From the NCBI GenBank assembly GCA_023402395.1, contig JAEYGI010000016.1:15739-79738 (forward strand): a DNA stretch of 64,000 bases, read 5' to 3'. Made by a program: the position numbers and the translations under genes. Source of the DNA: Bacillota bacterium. Its GTDB lineage: Bacteria; Bacillota; UBA4882; UBA8346. This document shows, one piece after another, positions 39,605-48,800 of the stretch. Under the pieces are notes generated by a model that worked only from the letters and a program-made list of their open reading frames with translations, ran no database searches and was not told where the DNA came from. The number at the start of each line of letters is the position of its first letter. Position 1 is the stretch's first letter.

Positions 39605-41995
39605 ATGTCAAACCAAGGCAAGTACGGATACTTCGACCCCGACGCCCGCGAGTACGTGATCACCACGCCGCTGACCCCCACGCCCTGGATCAATTATCTC
39701 GGGGACGGCGAGTACGGCGGGATCATTTCCAATACCGCCGGCGGATACAGTTTCGACCGAGACCCCCGCTACCGCCGGGTCTTACGTTACCGTTACAATT
39801 CAATCCCCGAGGATCAGCCCGGCCGGTATCTTTATCTCCGTGACGATGAGACCGGAGAGATCTGGTCCGCCACCTGGCAGCCGGTAAAGAGCAGCTACGA
39901 ATCGTTCGAATGCCGGCATGGCCTGGGATATACCAGCATTTCTCAGGTTCACGGCGGAATTGAAAGTTCGGTCACTTATTTCGTGCCTCCCGGCGACAAG
40001 CTGGAATACTGGCGGGTCACTCTCGCCAATGGCGGCGACAAGCCCCGGAAACTGTCGCTGTTCAGCTACGCCGAATTCTGCTTCTTCGACGCGGCCAAGG
40101 ATCAACAAAACGTCGACTGGGTGCAGCAGATCCAGCAAGGCGCCTTTGAAGATGGGATCATCTTTTGGAACGCGTTCATGAAGACCTGGGATTATATTTT
40201 CATGGCCGTCAGCCGGCCACCGCATTCCTTCGATACCAGCCGGGACGCTTTCATCGGCCACCTGCGCGATCTGGCCCGGCCGCTTGCGGTCGAGCTGGGG
40301 CAGTGCGGGAACAGCCTGGCCCACCGGGGCAACGGGGCCGGCGTCTTCTGCCACCGGATCGAGCTTGAGCCCGGCGGCCGGGACGAACTGGTATATGCCC
40401 TCGGCGTCACTCCGGACCCGGCGGCGCTCCCGCCCCGGATCAAGGCCCTGATCGAACCGGCCGCGGTCGCGATTCAGTTTGACGCCCTCAAAGCCCATTG
40501 GCGGGATTATCTCAGCTCACTCCAGGCCGAGACGCCCGACGCCGAGCTGAATCTGATGCTGAACACCTGGAATCCCTATCAGTGCAAGGCCACCTTCAAC
40601 TGGTCGCGATTCGTCTCCCTGTACCAACTGGGGATCGACCGGGGCATGGGACTCCGGGACAGCGCCCAGGACATCCTGGGGGTGGTCCACGCCGTTCCCG
40701 GCCAGGCCCGGGTGATGCTGCTCAAGCTCATCGGCTGCCAGTTCGAGGACGGCCACGCCTATCACCTTTTTTATCCGTTGACCGGTGAGGGCGGCATGGG
40801 GGAGGCCCAAGGCGGCAAGTATAACTGGTACTCCGATGACCATCTGTGGCTGATCGAGGCCACCGTGGCCTATCTGAAAGAGACCGGGGATTTCGCCTTA
40901 CTGGACGAGCTGGTCGGCTACGCCGAAAGCGGGGTCCGGGAAACGGTCTGGCGACACCTGCTGCAAGCGGTGAATTTCACCGCTTCCCATCTTGGAGAAC
41001 ACGGCATCCCCCTCAACGGCTACGCCGATTGGAACGACGCGCTGAACCTGGATCGGGGCCTGGGCCGGGCCGAATCGGTCTGGACCGGAATGCTTTTCTG
41101 TCGCGAACTGGGCCTCATGGCCGAACTCGCCGGGGCCCTCGGCCGGGAGCAAGAAGCGGCCCAGCTTCGCCAGACCGGCCGGATCATCGCCGAGAACATC
41201 AACCGGCACGCCTGGGACGGCGGCTGGTATCTTCAGGCTTTCGACGATGACGGGAAGAAGGTCGGTTCCAGCGGCTCCGGACCGGAAGAGCAGATCTATC
41301 TCAATCCCCAATCCTGGGCGGTGCTCAGCGGCATCGCCGACCGGGAGCGGGCGGAAAAGGCCATCGCAAACGCCGTCCAGATCCTGGGCACGGAATACGG
41401 CGTGGCCCTGCTCCACCCAGCCTATCAAGCCTTCCGGCCGGATCGGGGCGGCGTCACGACCTATCCGCCAGGCGCCAAGGAGAACGCCGGAATCTTTGTC
41501 CATACCAATCCCTGGCTGATCATTGCCGAACTGTTGTTGGGCAGAAACGAAGAAGCCTACGACCTGTACCGCCGGATTCTGCCGGTGCGCAAGAACCGGA
41601 TTCCGGACTTGCACGAGGTGGAACCGTACGTATACTGCCAGAACATTTTGGGCCCGGCCCACCCCCAACACGGATTGGGCCGGAACTCCTGGCTGACCGG
41701 GACGGCGGCGTGGGCCTATGTGGCCGGCGCCCAGTATCTGCTGGGGATCCGCCCCGATTATCACGGGCTGATTGTCGACCCCCGGATCCCGACGGCCTGG
41801 GATGGGTTCAGCGCCCGCCGCCGCTTCCGGGGCCGGGAGATCGCGATCACCGTTCGCCGCGGCTCCGGCCGATGGGCCAAACTGAACGGCGTCCCGCTCG
41901 ACCGGGCCGACTTCGTCCCCTTGGAGCTGCTCGCGGCGGGCGGCCGAAACCATTTGGAAATTGAGATTGAAACTTTCAAGGAGGCTCTTTCATGA
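39605..41995 (+). CDS. GH94 family beta-glycoside phosphorylase, acceptor uncertain
   Basis: A 796-residue cytoplasmic enzyme. Typical of GH94 are the N-terminal YGYFD...REYVITTP.TPTPWINYLG, HGLGYT, RGMGLRDSAQDILGVVHAVP, the catalytic GYADWNDALN (Asp acid) and TYPPGAKENAGIFVHTNPW with the phosphate-site region near GRNSWLTGTAAW. It lacks the NLNCFS...GESFQT stretch found in the following cellobiose phosphorylase, having DRGLGRAESVWTGM instead. Hence a different acceptor is likely (longer cellodextrin, another beta-glucobiose or an acid sugar). AAGGAGG precedes the ATG. It overlaps the next gene by ATGA. Confidence 0.9.
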   Translation: MSNQGKYGYFDPDAREYVITTPLTPTPWINYLGDGEYGGIISNTAGGYSFDRDPRYRRVLRYRYNSIPEDQPGRYLYLRDDETGEIWSATWQPVKSSYESFECRHGLGYTSISQVHGGIESSVTYFVPPGDKLEYWRVTLANGGDKPRKLSLFSYAEFCFFDAAKDQQNVDWVQQIQQGAFEDGIIFWNAFMKTWDYIFMAVSRPPHSFDTSRDAFIGHLRDLARPLAVELGQCGNSLAHRGNGAGVFCHRIELEPGGRDELVYALGVTPDPAALPPRIKALIEPAAVAIQFDALKAHWRDYLSSLQAETPDAELNLMLNTWNPYQCKATFNWSRFVSLYQLGIDRGMGLRDSAQDILGVVHAVPGQARVMLLKLIGCQFEDGHAYHLFYPLTGEGGMGEAQGGKYNWYSDDHLWLIEATVAYLKETGDFALLDELVGYAESGVRETVWRHLLQAVNFTASHLGEHGIPLNGYADWNDALNLDRGLGRAESVWTGMLFCRELGLMAELAGALGREQEAAQLRQTGRIIAENINRHAWDGGWYLQAFDDDGKKVGSSGSGPEEQIYLNPQSWAVLSGIADRERAEKAIANAVQILGTEYGVALLHPAYQAFRPDRGGVTTYPPGAKENAGIFVHTNPWLIIAELLLGRNEEAYDLYRRILPVRKNRIPDLHEVEPYVYCQNILGPAHPQHGLGRNSWLTGTAAWAYVAGAQYLLGIRPDYHGLIVDPRIPTAWDGFSARRRFRGREIAITVRRGSGRWAKLNGVPLDRADFVPLELLAAGGRNHLEIEIETFKEALS

Positions 41996-44415
41996 AGTTC
42001 GGCTATTTCGACGACGCCCGGCGGGAATATGTGATCACCACTCCGGAGACCCCCCGGCCCTGGATCAACTATCTGGGCGCCCAGCATTTTTTCGGATTGA
42101 TCTCCAATACCGCCGGCGGCTACTGTTTTTTCCGGGACGCCCGCTTGCGCCGGCTCCTCCGCTACCGCTATAACAACGCCCCGCTCGACAGCGGCGGCCG
42201 CTTCTTTTACATTCATGACGACGGGCTGGTCTGGTCGCCCACCGGACAGCCGGTCCGGACCGGCCTCGATGATTACGAGTGCCGCCACGGCCTGGGTTAC
42301 ACCCGGATCAGCGGCGCCAAAAATCAGGTCCGGGTCGATCTCGATTTTCTGGTTCCGCTCGATCAGACCGCCGAGATCCACCGGCTGGTCGTGACCAATC
42401 TCAGTCCGGAGCGCAAACGCCTCAAACTCTTCTGCTGCGTCGAGTTTTGCCTTTGGAACGCCCTGGACGACATGACCAATTTCCAGCGCAACCTGAACAC
42501 GGGCGAGGTCGAAGTGGAAGACGGCGTCGTCTATCACACCACCGAATACCGGGAGCGCCGGAACCATTACGCCTTTTACGGCGCTAACCGTCAGCCCAAC
42601 GGGTTCGACACCGACCGGGAGACCTTTCTCGGCACCTATCGCGGGTTCGAAAACCCGCAAACCGTCGCTGCCGGCCAGGCCGCCAATTCCATGGCCGACG
42701 GCTGGTCGCCCCTGGCGTCCCTTTACTTTCACCTGGATCTGGCGCCGGGCGCCAGCGAGGAACTGGTGCTGACGCTGGGCTACGCCGAGAACCCGACCGG
42801 CCAAAAATGGGAGCGGCCCGGCGCGCTCAATAAAAGCCAGGCCAAGCAGGTGCTGGCCGAGTTCGCCACCGGCGGCCGGGTGGACCAGGCCCTGGACGAA
42901 TTGCGGCAATACTGGTCCGACCGATTGTCGGCCCTGACCATTGCCAGCGGCGATGAAAAGCTGGACCGGATGGTCAATATCTGGAACCCTTATCAATGCC
43001 TGGTCACCTACAATCTGTCCCGGAGCGCGTCCTATTTTGAGTCCGGCATCGGGCGGGGCATCGGTTTCCGCGACTCCAATCAGGATATCCTGGGTTTCGT
43101 CAGCATGGCCCCGCAAGCGGCCAGGGAACGAATCCTGGATCTGGCGGCCACACAGTTCCCGGACGGCAGCGCCTATCACCAGTACCAGCCCCTGACCAAG
43201 CAAGGCAACGTCGAACTCGGCGGCGGCTTCAACGACGATCCGCTCTGGCTCTTGTACTCGGTCATTGCTTACCTCAAGGAGACGGATGACTACAGCATTC
43301 TGGGGGTCAAGACGCCATTCGCCGATTCGGACGAAGCGCCGGCCCCCCTGATGGAGCATTTGCGCCGCTCGCTCCGGTACGTCCAAAACAATCTGGGCCC
43401 GCACGGCCTGCCACTGATCGGCCGGGCCGACTGGAACGACTGCCTCAATCTGAACTGCTTCTCCGAGACGCCCGGCGAATCGTTCCAAACCTGCGTCAAC
43501 AAGGACGGCAAAACCGCCGAGTCGGTGTTTATCGCCGGAATGTTCGTCCAGATCGGGCCGGAATTCGCCAGGCTCTGCCACCGCCTCGGCCTGGACGAGG
43601 AAGCCGCGCAAGTCGGGGCGATGGTCGACCGGATGCAAAACGCCGTGATGGAACACGGGTTTGACGGCCAATGGTTCCTGCGGGCTTACGACGACAGCGG
43701 CCGGAAAGTCGGCAGCGCCGAAAACGACGAGGGCCAAATCTTCATCGAGCCGCAGGGCATATGCGTCATGGCCGGGATCGGCCTTGAGGATGGCGCGGCC
43801 CTGAAAGCCCTGGATTCGGTGGGGAAATATCTCGATACCGGACACGGCATCAAACTGCTTCATCCTCCTTATTCCCTTTACCGGCGGGAGCTTGGGGAGA
43901 TCACTTCCTACCCTCCGGGCTATAAAGAAAACGCCGGGATCTTCTGCCACAACAACCCTTGGGTGGTCATTGCCGAAACCAGGCTGGGGCGGGGCGACCG
44001 GGCGTTCGAATATTACCGGAAGATCGCGCCGGCCTGGCGCGAGGAGATCAGCGAGATCCACCGGATGGAGCCATATATCTATTCACAGATGATCGCCGGC
44101 AATGACGCCAAACGGCACGGCGAAGCCAAAAACTCCTGGTTGACCGGGACCGCCGCCTGGAACTTCGTGGCCGTCACCCAATACATTCTGGGGATACGGC
44201 CCGATTTCGACGGACTGGTCATTGACCCCTGCCTTCCGGAGGCCCTGACCGAGATCACGGCCGTCCGGAAGTTCAGGGGCGCGGAGTACCGGATCCGGAT
44301 CCTGAACCGGCGCACCGGACGCTATCGCCTGACCGTGGGCGGCCAGGAGATCCGGGGGAAGCTCGTCCCCTGGTTCCCCGGCCAGGAAACGGTGGAGGTC
44401 TGTTGCGAACTCTGA
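41992..44415 (+). CDS. Cellobiose phosphorylase (GH94)
   Basis: An 807-residue enzyme that splits cellobiose with phosphate to glucose-1-phosphate and glucose in the cytoplasm, saving ATP. Family signs: MKFGYFDDARREYVITTPETP, HGLGYTRISG, RGIGFRDSNQDILGFV, the acid in GRADWNDCLNLNCFSETPGESFQT (typical of cellobiose phosphorylases such as those of clostridia), SYPPGYKENAGIFCHNNPW, and the closing NSWLTGTAAWNFVAVTQY. It is translationally coupled to the paralogous enzyme before it; AAGGAGG lies inside that gene's end. Pairing of two GH94 enzymes suits use of cellobiose plus longer or modified oligomers. Confidence 0.92.
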   Translation: MKFGYFDDARREYVITTPETPRPWINYLGAQHFFGLISNTAGGYCFFRDARLRRLLRYRYNNAPLDSGGRFFYIHDDGLVWSPTGQPVRTGLDDYECRHGLGYTRISGAKNQVRVDLDFLVPLDQTAEIHRLVVTNLSPERKRLKLFCCVEFCLWNALDDMTNFQRNLNTGEVEVEDGVVYHTTEYRERRNHYAFYGANRQPNGFDTDRETFLGTYRGFENPQTVAAGQAANSMADGWSPLASLYFHLDLAPGASEELVLTLGYAENPTGQKWERPGALNKSQAKQVLAEFATGGRVDQALDELRQYWSDRLSALTIASGDEKLDRMVNIWNPYQCLVTYNLSRSASYFESGIGRGIGFRDSNQDILGFVSMAPQAARERILDLAATQFPDGSAYHQYQPLTKQGNVELGGGFNDDPLWLLYSVIAYLKETDDYSILGVKTPFADSDEAPAPLMEHLRRSLRYVQNNLGPHGLPLIGRADWNDCLNLNCFSETPGESFQTCVNKDGKTAESVFIAGMFVQIGPEFARLCHRLGLDEEAAQVGAMVDRMQNAVMEHGFDGQWFLRAYDDSGRKVGSAENDEGQIFIEPQGICVMAGIGLEDGAALKALDSVGKYLDTGHGIKLLHPPYSLYRRELGEITSYPPGYKENAGIFCHNNPWVVIAETRLGRGDRAFEYYRKIAPAWREEISEIHRMEPYIYSQMIAGNDAKRHGEAKNSWLTGTAAWNFVAVTQYILGIRPDFDGLVIDPCLPEALTEITAVRKFRGAEYRIRILNRRTGRYRLTVGGQEIRGKLVPWFPGQETVEVCCEL

Positions 44416-44581
44416 CGCTCTGACCCGCGGCGGCCGGCTCCCGGAATACCGGATCGGCGGCGCCGCCGGCTCCATCCGATAACCCCGATCAAATTGCCGG
44501 GATCAAACAGGAAATCGGGCCGGACAAATCGAACCCATTATATCGAAGGAAAGAATTTCAAGCCCGTAACGGAAGGTGTAG

Positions 44582-46033
44582 GTGTTTGAGATGAAACATT
44601 GGATACCAAGCTCCCATGGGCGTCGAAATCATCTTTTCGGAGGACGCCGCCTGCTTTGGACAGCCCTGCTCATCGCGGCAGTGACGGCCCCGCCGGCGCT
44701 CGCCCAAGGCAAGCCGGTGAAACTGAGCCTCTGGTCGCATCACCGCCACATGACCGCCGCCACCAAGAAGCTGGTAAGCGAGTTCAACCGCACCGTGGGC
44801 CGGAAAAAAGCGATCACTGTCTCGGTGCGGATTTTGGGTGACGATTCCTGGCCCACCTTTCATGAGGCGCAACGGCTGGGCGAGGGCCCGGACCTGTTCA
44901 GCGCCGGTTATATCACCGGTTATCCCGACCCGGTCAAGGCCGGCGCGGTGACCTGGTTTGACGAATTCCCCGGCTTCAGCCATTGGAAGTCCCAATGGCC
45001 GAGCTGGTACTGGATCGAGGGCGTGACCACCTACCGCGGCCATGTTTACGCCCTGCCGACCCAGGTCTTCAACTCCCGGCTGATCTACAACCGGGACCTG
45101 TTTCGCGCCATCGGCCGGAACCCGGATCAGCCCCCCAAGTCCTATGACGAATTGCGGGAGATCGCCCGCAAGATCACTGCCTTGCGGCGAGGCGGCTATT
45201 TCGGCTTCGCCTATGCCGGCGCCGAATCGTGGCCGGTGGAGTGGATGCCCAGCCAATGGGCGGAGGCCAACGGCGATCCGGCTTACTGGGACTGGAAGCA
45301 GGGCCGCTGGGCTCTGACCGGCTACCTCCGGATCTTTCAATTGCTGCTGGATCTGAGGAAAGACGGCTCCTTATTCCCCGGTACCGAAGCGCTGACCAAT
45401 GACGCGCTCCGCGCCCAATTCGCCGAGGGCAAGATCGGCATGTTTATGGGCGAATTTTGGGATGTCGGGGTACTGAACCTCCAGTTCCCCGCCAAATGCG
45501 ATTGGGGTGTGGCGCCGATTCCGACCTATGACGGCCGGTTTCACGGCAAGCCCCGGGCGATGATGATCGGCGGTTCCTGGAGCATTAACGGCCACAGCCG
45601 ACATAAGCTCGAAGCCTGGGAAGTCGTCAAATGGTTTGCCAGTTACGAGGTCCGGGCCAAGCTCTACGAAGAAAGCATGTGCATTGACCCTGATCCGCTG
45701 GTGGTCGCCAAGTATGTGAAGAAACGCCCCACCGTCAAGGGCTTCGAAGCCTTCGCCGGCAGTTTGGGCAATGACTACCTGGCAACCTACCCCATCCTGC
45801 CCGATTGGGTCTCCCCGGAGGCCAACCCGTGCACCGTGTTTCGCAAGGTGCTCATTCACGGCGGCGATCTGGAGCAAAGCTTGACCCGGCTCGAAACCAA
45901 CTGGAATCAATTACTGGACCAATACTACCGGACCCATCCCGAAGTCCGGCGCGAGTGGAATATTTACCCGCAATTCGACCGGGTCGCCGGAAGACTGGGG
46001 CCGCCGCTCCTCAAACCGGAATTCCAGGACTGA
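44582..46033 (+). CDS. Extracellular solute-binding protein family 1 (sugar), possibly sensory
   Basis: About 483 residues with a signal peptide (LLWTALLIAAVTAPPALAQG) and no lipobox Cys, thus a soluble secreted form. The mature part fits family 1 binding proteins: VKLSLWSHHRHMTAATKKLVSEFN, GPDLFSAGYI, VYALPTQVFNSRLIYNRDLF, and AEGKIGMFMGEFWD. It lies between the GH94 pair and the response regulator and 1.3 kb ahead of a second binding protein that sits beside the permeases. It may deliver sugar to the same permeases or present ligand to the histidine kinase. GTG 44582 follows GGAAGG; ATG 44591 is the alternative. Confidence 0.88.
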   Translation: MFEMKHWIPSSHGRRNHLFGGRRLLWTALLIAAVTAPPALAQGKPVKLSLWSHHRHMTAATKKLVSEFNRTVGRKKAITVSVRILGDDSWPTFHEAQRLGEGPDLFSAGYITGYPDPVKAGAVTWFDEFPGFSHWKSQWPSWYWIEGVTTYRGHVYALPTQVFNSRLIYNRDLFRAIGRNPDQPPKSYDELREIARKITALRRGGYFGFAYAGAESWPVEWMPSQWAEANGDPAYWDWKQGRWALTGYLRIFQLLLDLRKDGSLFPGTEALTNDALRAQFAEGKIGMFMGEFWDVGVLNLQFPAKCDWGVAPIPTYDGRFHGKPRAMMIGGSWSINGHSRHKLEAWEVVKWFASYEVRAKLYEESMCIDPDPLVVAKYVKKRPTVKGFEAFAGSLGNDYLATYPILPDWVSPEANPCTVFRKVLIHGGDLEQSLTRLETNWNQLLDQYYRTHPEVRREWNIYPQFDRVAGRLGPPLLKPEFQD

Positions 46034-46123
46034 GGGCCGGGATTCTTCGCCAAGCCGGGGCGTCCCCCGCCCGGCGCAAAGAACTGTCTCGGGGAGCCAT
46101 CTTTACCAAAAGAGGTGAGTAAA

Positions 46124-46822
46124 ATGACAGCACCGATTGGCGTAATCATTGCCGACGACATGCTGCCGATCCAGGATTATCTCCGGCTGGTCCTGGGAAA
46201 TGAACCTGATATGCAAGTCCTGGCGACGGTGAGCAACGGCGCCGAGGCCGTGGCCAAAGCGCTGGCGCTCCGCCCCGACGTGGTACTGATGGATCTGGAG
46301 ATGGAAAGCCCCCGGGCCGGGGTGGAAGCCATCCAGACCCTGTCGGCCCAGGCGCCCCGGGTGCGCTGCGTGGTCCTGACCCATTTCGGCGACGACGAGA
46401 CCGTCTTCGCGGCTTTCGAAGCCGGCGCAGTGGACTACGTGCTCAAAAACTCGTCGGCCGTGGACATTTTGGAAGCGGTGCGGGCGGCGGCCCAGGATAT
46501 GTCGGCCATCCGTCCCCAGGTGGCCCGGATGATCCGTTCCGAGTTCCGGGCGATGCGTTCCGAGCGCGCCTGTCTGATCGCCACCCTCAATGTGGTATAC
46601 CGCCTGACCCCGACCGAGCTGGGCCTGCTCCGGATGCTCACCGAGGGGAAAACCCAAGCCCAAATCGCCCAGTTGCGCCATGTCGAGCCCTCGACCGTCC
46701 GCACTCATGTCGGGAACATTCTGAAGAAATTCGGCAAACCGTCCATCCGCGAAGTGGTCAGTCTCTTGCGGCGCCTGGGCATCTTTGAGATTTTCGTCGC
46801 CGACGAAGCCGGCGTCCAGTAA
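46124..46822 (+). CDS. NarL/FixJ-type response regulator
   Basis: A 232-residue regulator. The receiver domain (1-125) has the acidic pair in IIADDMLPIQDYL, the phosphorylated Asp in VVLMDLEM, the Thr in VVLTHFGDDE and Lys in YVLKNSSA. The C-terminal LuxR-type helix-turn-helix has LTPTELGLLRMLTEGKTQAQIAQLRHVEPSTVRTHVGNILKKFG. ATG 46124 follows AGAGGTGAG. It follows the binding protein gene by 90 bases and is probably phosphorylated by the kinase at 37880, controlling the GH94 and transporter genes. The LxR-type helix differs slightly from the usual EIA...VS pattern. Confidence 0.92.
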   Translation: MTAPIGVIIADDMLPIQDYLRLVLGNEPDMQVLATVSNGAEAVAKALALRPDVVLMDLEMESPRAGVEAIQTLSAQAPRVRCVVLTHFGDDETVFAAFEAGAVDYVLKNSSAVDILEAVRAAAQDMSAIRPQVARMIRSEFRAMRSERACLIATLNVVYRLTPTELGLLRMLTEGKTQAQIAQLRHVEPSTVRTHVGNILKKFGKPSIREVVSLLRRLGIFEIFVADEAGVQ

Positions 46823-47188
46823 TCCCTCTCCCAAGCCCGGTCATCTCTCCCGGGCCAAGGAAATCCTTTCCGGAACGTCCGGCCATCTTCCCCGCGCCCG
46901 GGAATTCTTTCTGGAACGTCCGGACTTATGGCCCGGGCTTCGGGAATGGTTCCCCGGAGGCCGGCGATTAGTTCCGGCAACACGGCAAACCGTCCCAACA
47001 CCCCTTTCTTCATTCCGCCGGAACGGGCGGAATGGATTGCTTTCCGGACGCAATACCCGGAAGGCTTTTTTTATTTTCCGCCCTCGTTCCTCTTGTCCGG
47101 CTCCACGCTTTTCCCCTCCGGAGCCATCCGCCGCGCCGTCTAGAAAACATCCACGCTGTTCCGGGGTCCCGCAGCGCCGCATTTTCGA
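46823..47188. repeat. CCGG-rich gene-free spacer with imperfect direct repeats
   Basis: About 365 bases with no supported gene. TTTCCGGAACGTCCGG near 46869 recurs as TTTCTGGAACGTCCGG near 46908, both preceded by CCCGGG blocks. This resembles the other CCGG-type spacers of the window. Confidence 0.55.
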
Positions 47189-47217
47189 AACGCCTAGAAA
47201 ATATCATTCTGGGCGGT
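47189..47217. repeat. CGCCTAG palindromic element, copy 3
   Basis: AACGCCTAGAA pairs (one G-U) with TTCTGGGCGGT around an AATATCA loop identical to that of copy 2. Confidence 0.75.
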
Positions 47218-47243
47218 CCCGAGTCTGTGGGGGATAATATGAA

Positions 47244-47258
47244 ATGTAAACGGTTGAT
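47244..47258. promoter_or_regulatory. cre-like / LacI-type operator candidate
   Basis: ATGTAAACGGTTGAT matches the catabolite-responsive element pattern WTGNAANCGNWWNCW at all but one position, 125 bases before the sugar-binding protein gene. CcpA control would suit a sugar importer. Confidence 0.45.
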
Positions 47259-47382
47259 TAAGATGTTGAACTAGTCTTGTTAACGAGCGGGGCTCCGGAC
47301 TTCCCGGCCGTCCGGTTGCCGGGTCGGAGGCCGTTTAGGACAAGGCGGTTCTCCAATAAAAGAAGGAAAGGAAGTAGAGTCG

Positions 47383-48666
47383 ATGGTTCAAAACTACCGA
47401 AAGCTGTTGGTTGCCTGCCTCTTGACGGCGCTGGCGACGCTCTCCTTGGCGAGCATCGGGTTTACCGCGCCGCGCACCGTCACCCTCTGGAGTTACGCCG
47501 AGAACAACGTGGTCGAATGGAGAAGCCGCGAGGCCGATATTGAAAAGAAATTCAATATCGACCTCAAGATCGAGCATGTCGCCCAAACCGCCTTTGTCCA
47601 AAAGTTGCAGGCGGCCATGATGGACGGCAAGGGCTATCCGGATATCGTCGAATGGATGATTGAGACCAACCGGATCTTGAACGCCGACCCCAAGAAGAGC
47701 TTCGTGGCGCCCCTGGACAAATATGTCAGCAAATCCGAAGTGTTTAAGAATGTAATCCCCGGCCGGGTCGCCTGGGTCAAGTACGGCAGCCATGTTTACG
47801 GCCTGCCCCACGATGTCCACCCGGTGGTCCTGATTTACAACGACACCCTTTGGAAAGACGCCGGCGTCGATCTGGCCAAGGTGGAGACCTGGGATGATTT
47901 CTTCAAGGCCGCCCAGAAGCTGTCCGCCGAGAAGAAGGACGGCAAGCCGCTTCATTACGCCTTGCCCGAGCTGGGCAGCTTGAACGGGACCATGTTCATG
48001 ATCATGCAGCAGGCCGGCGCCCAGGTGCTGGACAGAAAAGGCAATCCCAATTTTACCAGCTCCGAATTTAAGACCTTTGTCACCAAATGGATGGAATGGT
48101 ACAAAACCGGAACCATGTGCACCTGGGACTGGGGCAACTTCGGGGCCTTGCTGAAAAACGGCACCCTGGCCTCCTACGCCACGCCCGACTGGTGGGTGCC
48201 GCAAGTCAATGACGCCGCCAAAGCGGGCCAATATCAATTCCGGGTCCGGGCCCTGCCGTATTACAAGACCGGCGGACCACGCACCGCTTCCTGGGGCGGA
48301 ACCTTCCTGGCCATTGTGAAGCTGGCCAAGAACCAGGATGAACTCTATAAGATCATGGAATACATGCAGTACGACAAGAGCGCCATCACCGTCCGGTACC
48401 GGGATACCGAAATGCTGCCTCCGTTCTCCGGAGTATGGGATGACCCGGTCTTCAAAAAGGCCGACGACCGGTTCGGCGGCCAGAAGCTCGCCGAGCTTCA
48501 AGTGGCAATGGCTAAGGAGATGCCGTCGGTCAACACCGGGGATATCTTCTGGGATGCCATCGGTGACTTCAATACCCAGTTCACCGAGATCGTCGCCGGT
48601 AAGATCAGCGTCGACGCCGGGCTGAAGGCCGCTCAGGCCGAAAGCCTGAAACGGCTTAAAAAGTAA
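47383..48666 (+). CDS. Sugar ABC transporter substrate-binding protein, family 1
   Basis: A 427-residue binding protein with a signal peptide (LTALATLSLASIGFTAP) and no Cys at the cleavage site, hence non-lipidated. Core elements are VTLWSYAENNVVEW, LQAAMMDGKGYPDIVEWMI, HVYGLPHDVHPVVLIYND, TWDDFFKAAQKL and FTSSEFKTFVTKWMEWY, typical of oligosaccharide-binding proteins. It is followed by two permease genes and is the obvious transport partner. GAAGGAAAGGAAG precedes the ATG. Cello-oligosaccharides are the likely ligands, given the GH94 neighbours. Confidence 0.93.
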   Translation: MVQNYRKLLVACLLTALATLSLASIGFTAPRTVTLWSYAENNVVEWRSREADIEKKFNIDLKIEHVAQTAFVQKLQAAMMDGKGYPDIVEWMIETNRILNADPKKSFVAPLDKYVSKSEVFKNVIPGRVAWVKYGSHVYGLPHDVHPVVLIYNDTLWKDAGVDLAKVETWDDFFKAAQKLSAEKKDGKPLHYALPELGSLNGTMFMIMQQAGAQVLDRKGNPNFTSSEFKTFVTKWMEWYKTGTMCTWDWGNFGALLKNGTLASYATPDWWVPQVNDAAKAGQYQFRVRALPYYKTGGPRTASWGGTFLAIVKLAKNQDELYKIMEYMQYDKSAITVRYRDTEMLPPFSGVWDDPVFKKADDRFGGQKLAELQVAMAKEMPSVNTGDIFWDAIGDFNTQFTEIVAGKISVDAGLKAAQAESLKRLKK

Positions 48667-48800
48667 GCCCAAGCACAGTGTAACTGCGGTGGTTGTTCCG
48701 GTCAAAAAACGGCCGGGACAATCACCGGATTATTTATTTTACGGCTGAAGCAATGATCATCCTTGGGGATGAGGCTTCAGGGCAAAAGGAGATGAATGGG

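Noticed and set aside
41761..44061. A 766-codon open frame antisense to the cellobiose phosphorylase
   Set aside because: Antisense shadow; the sense strand encodes all GH94 motifs with a ribosome site.
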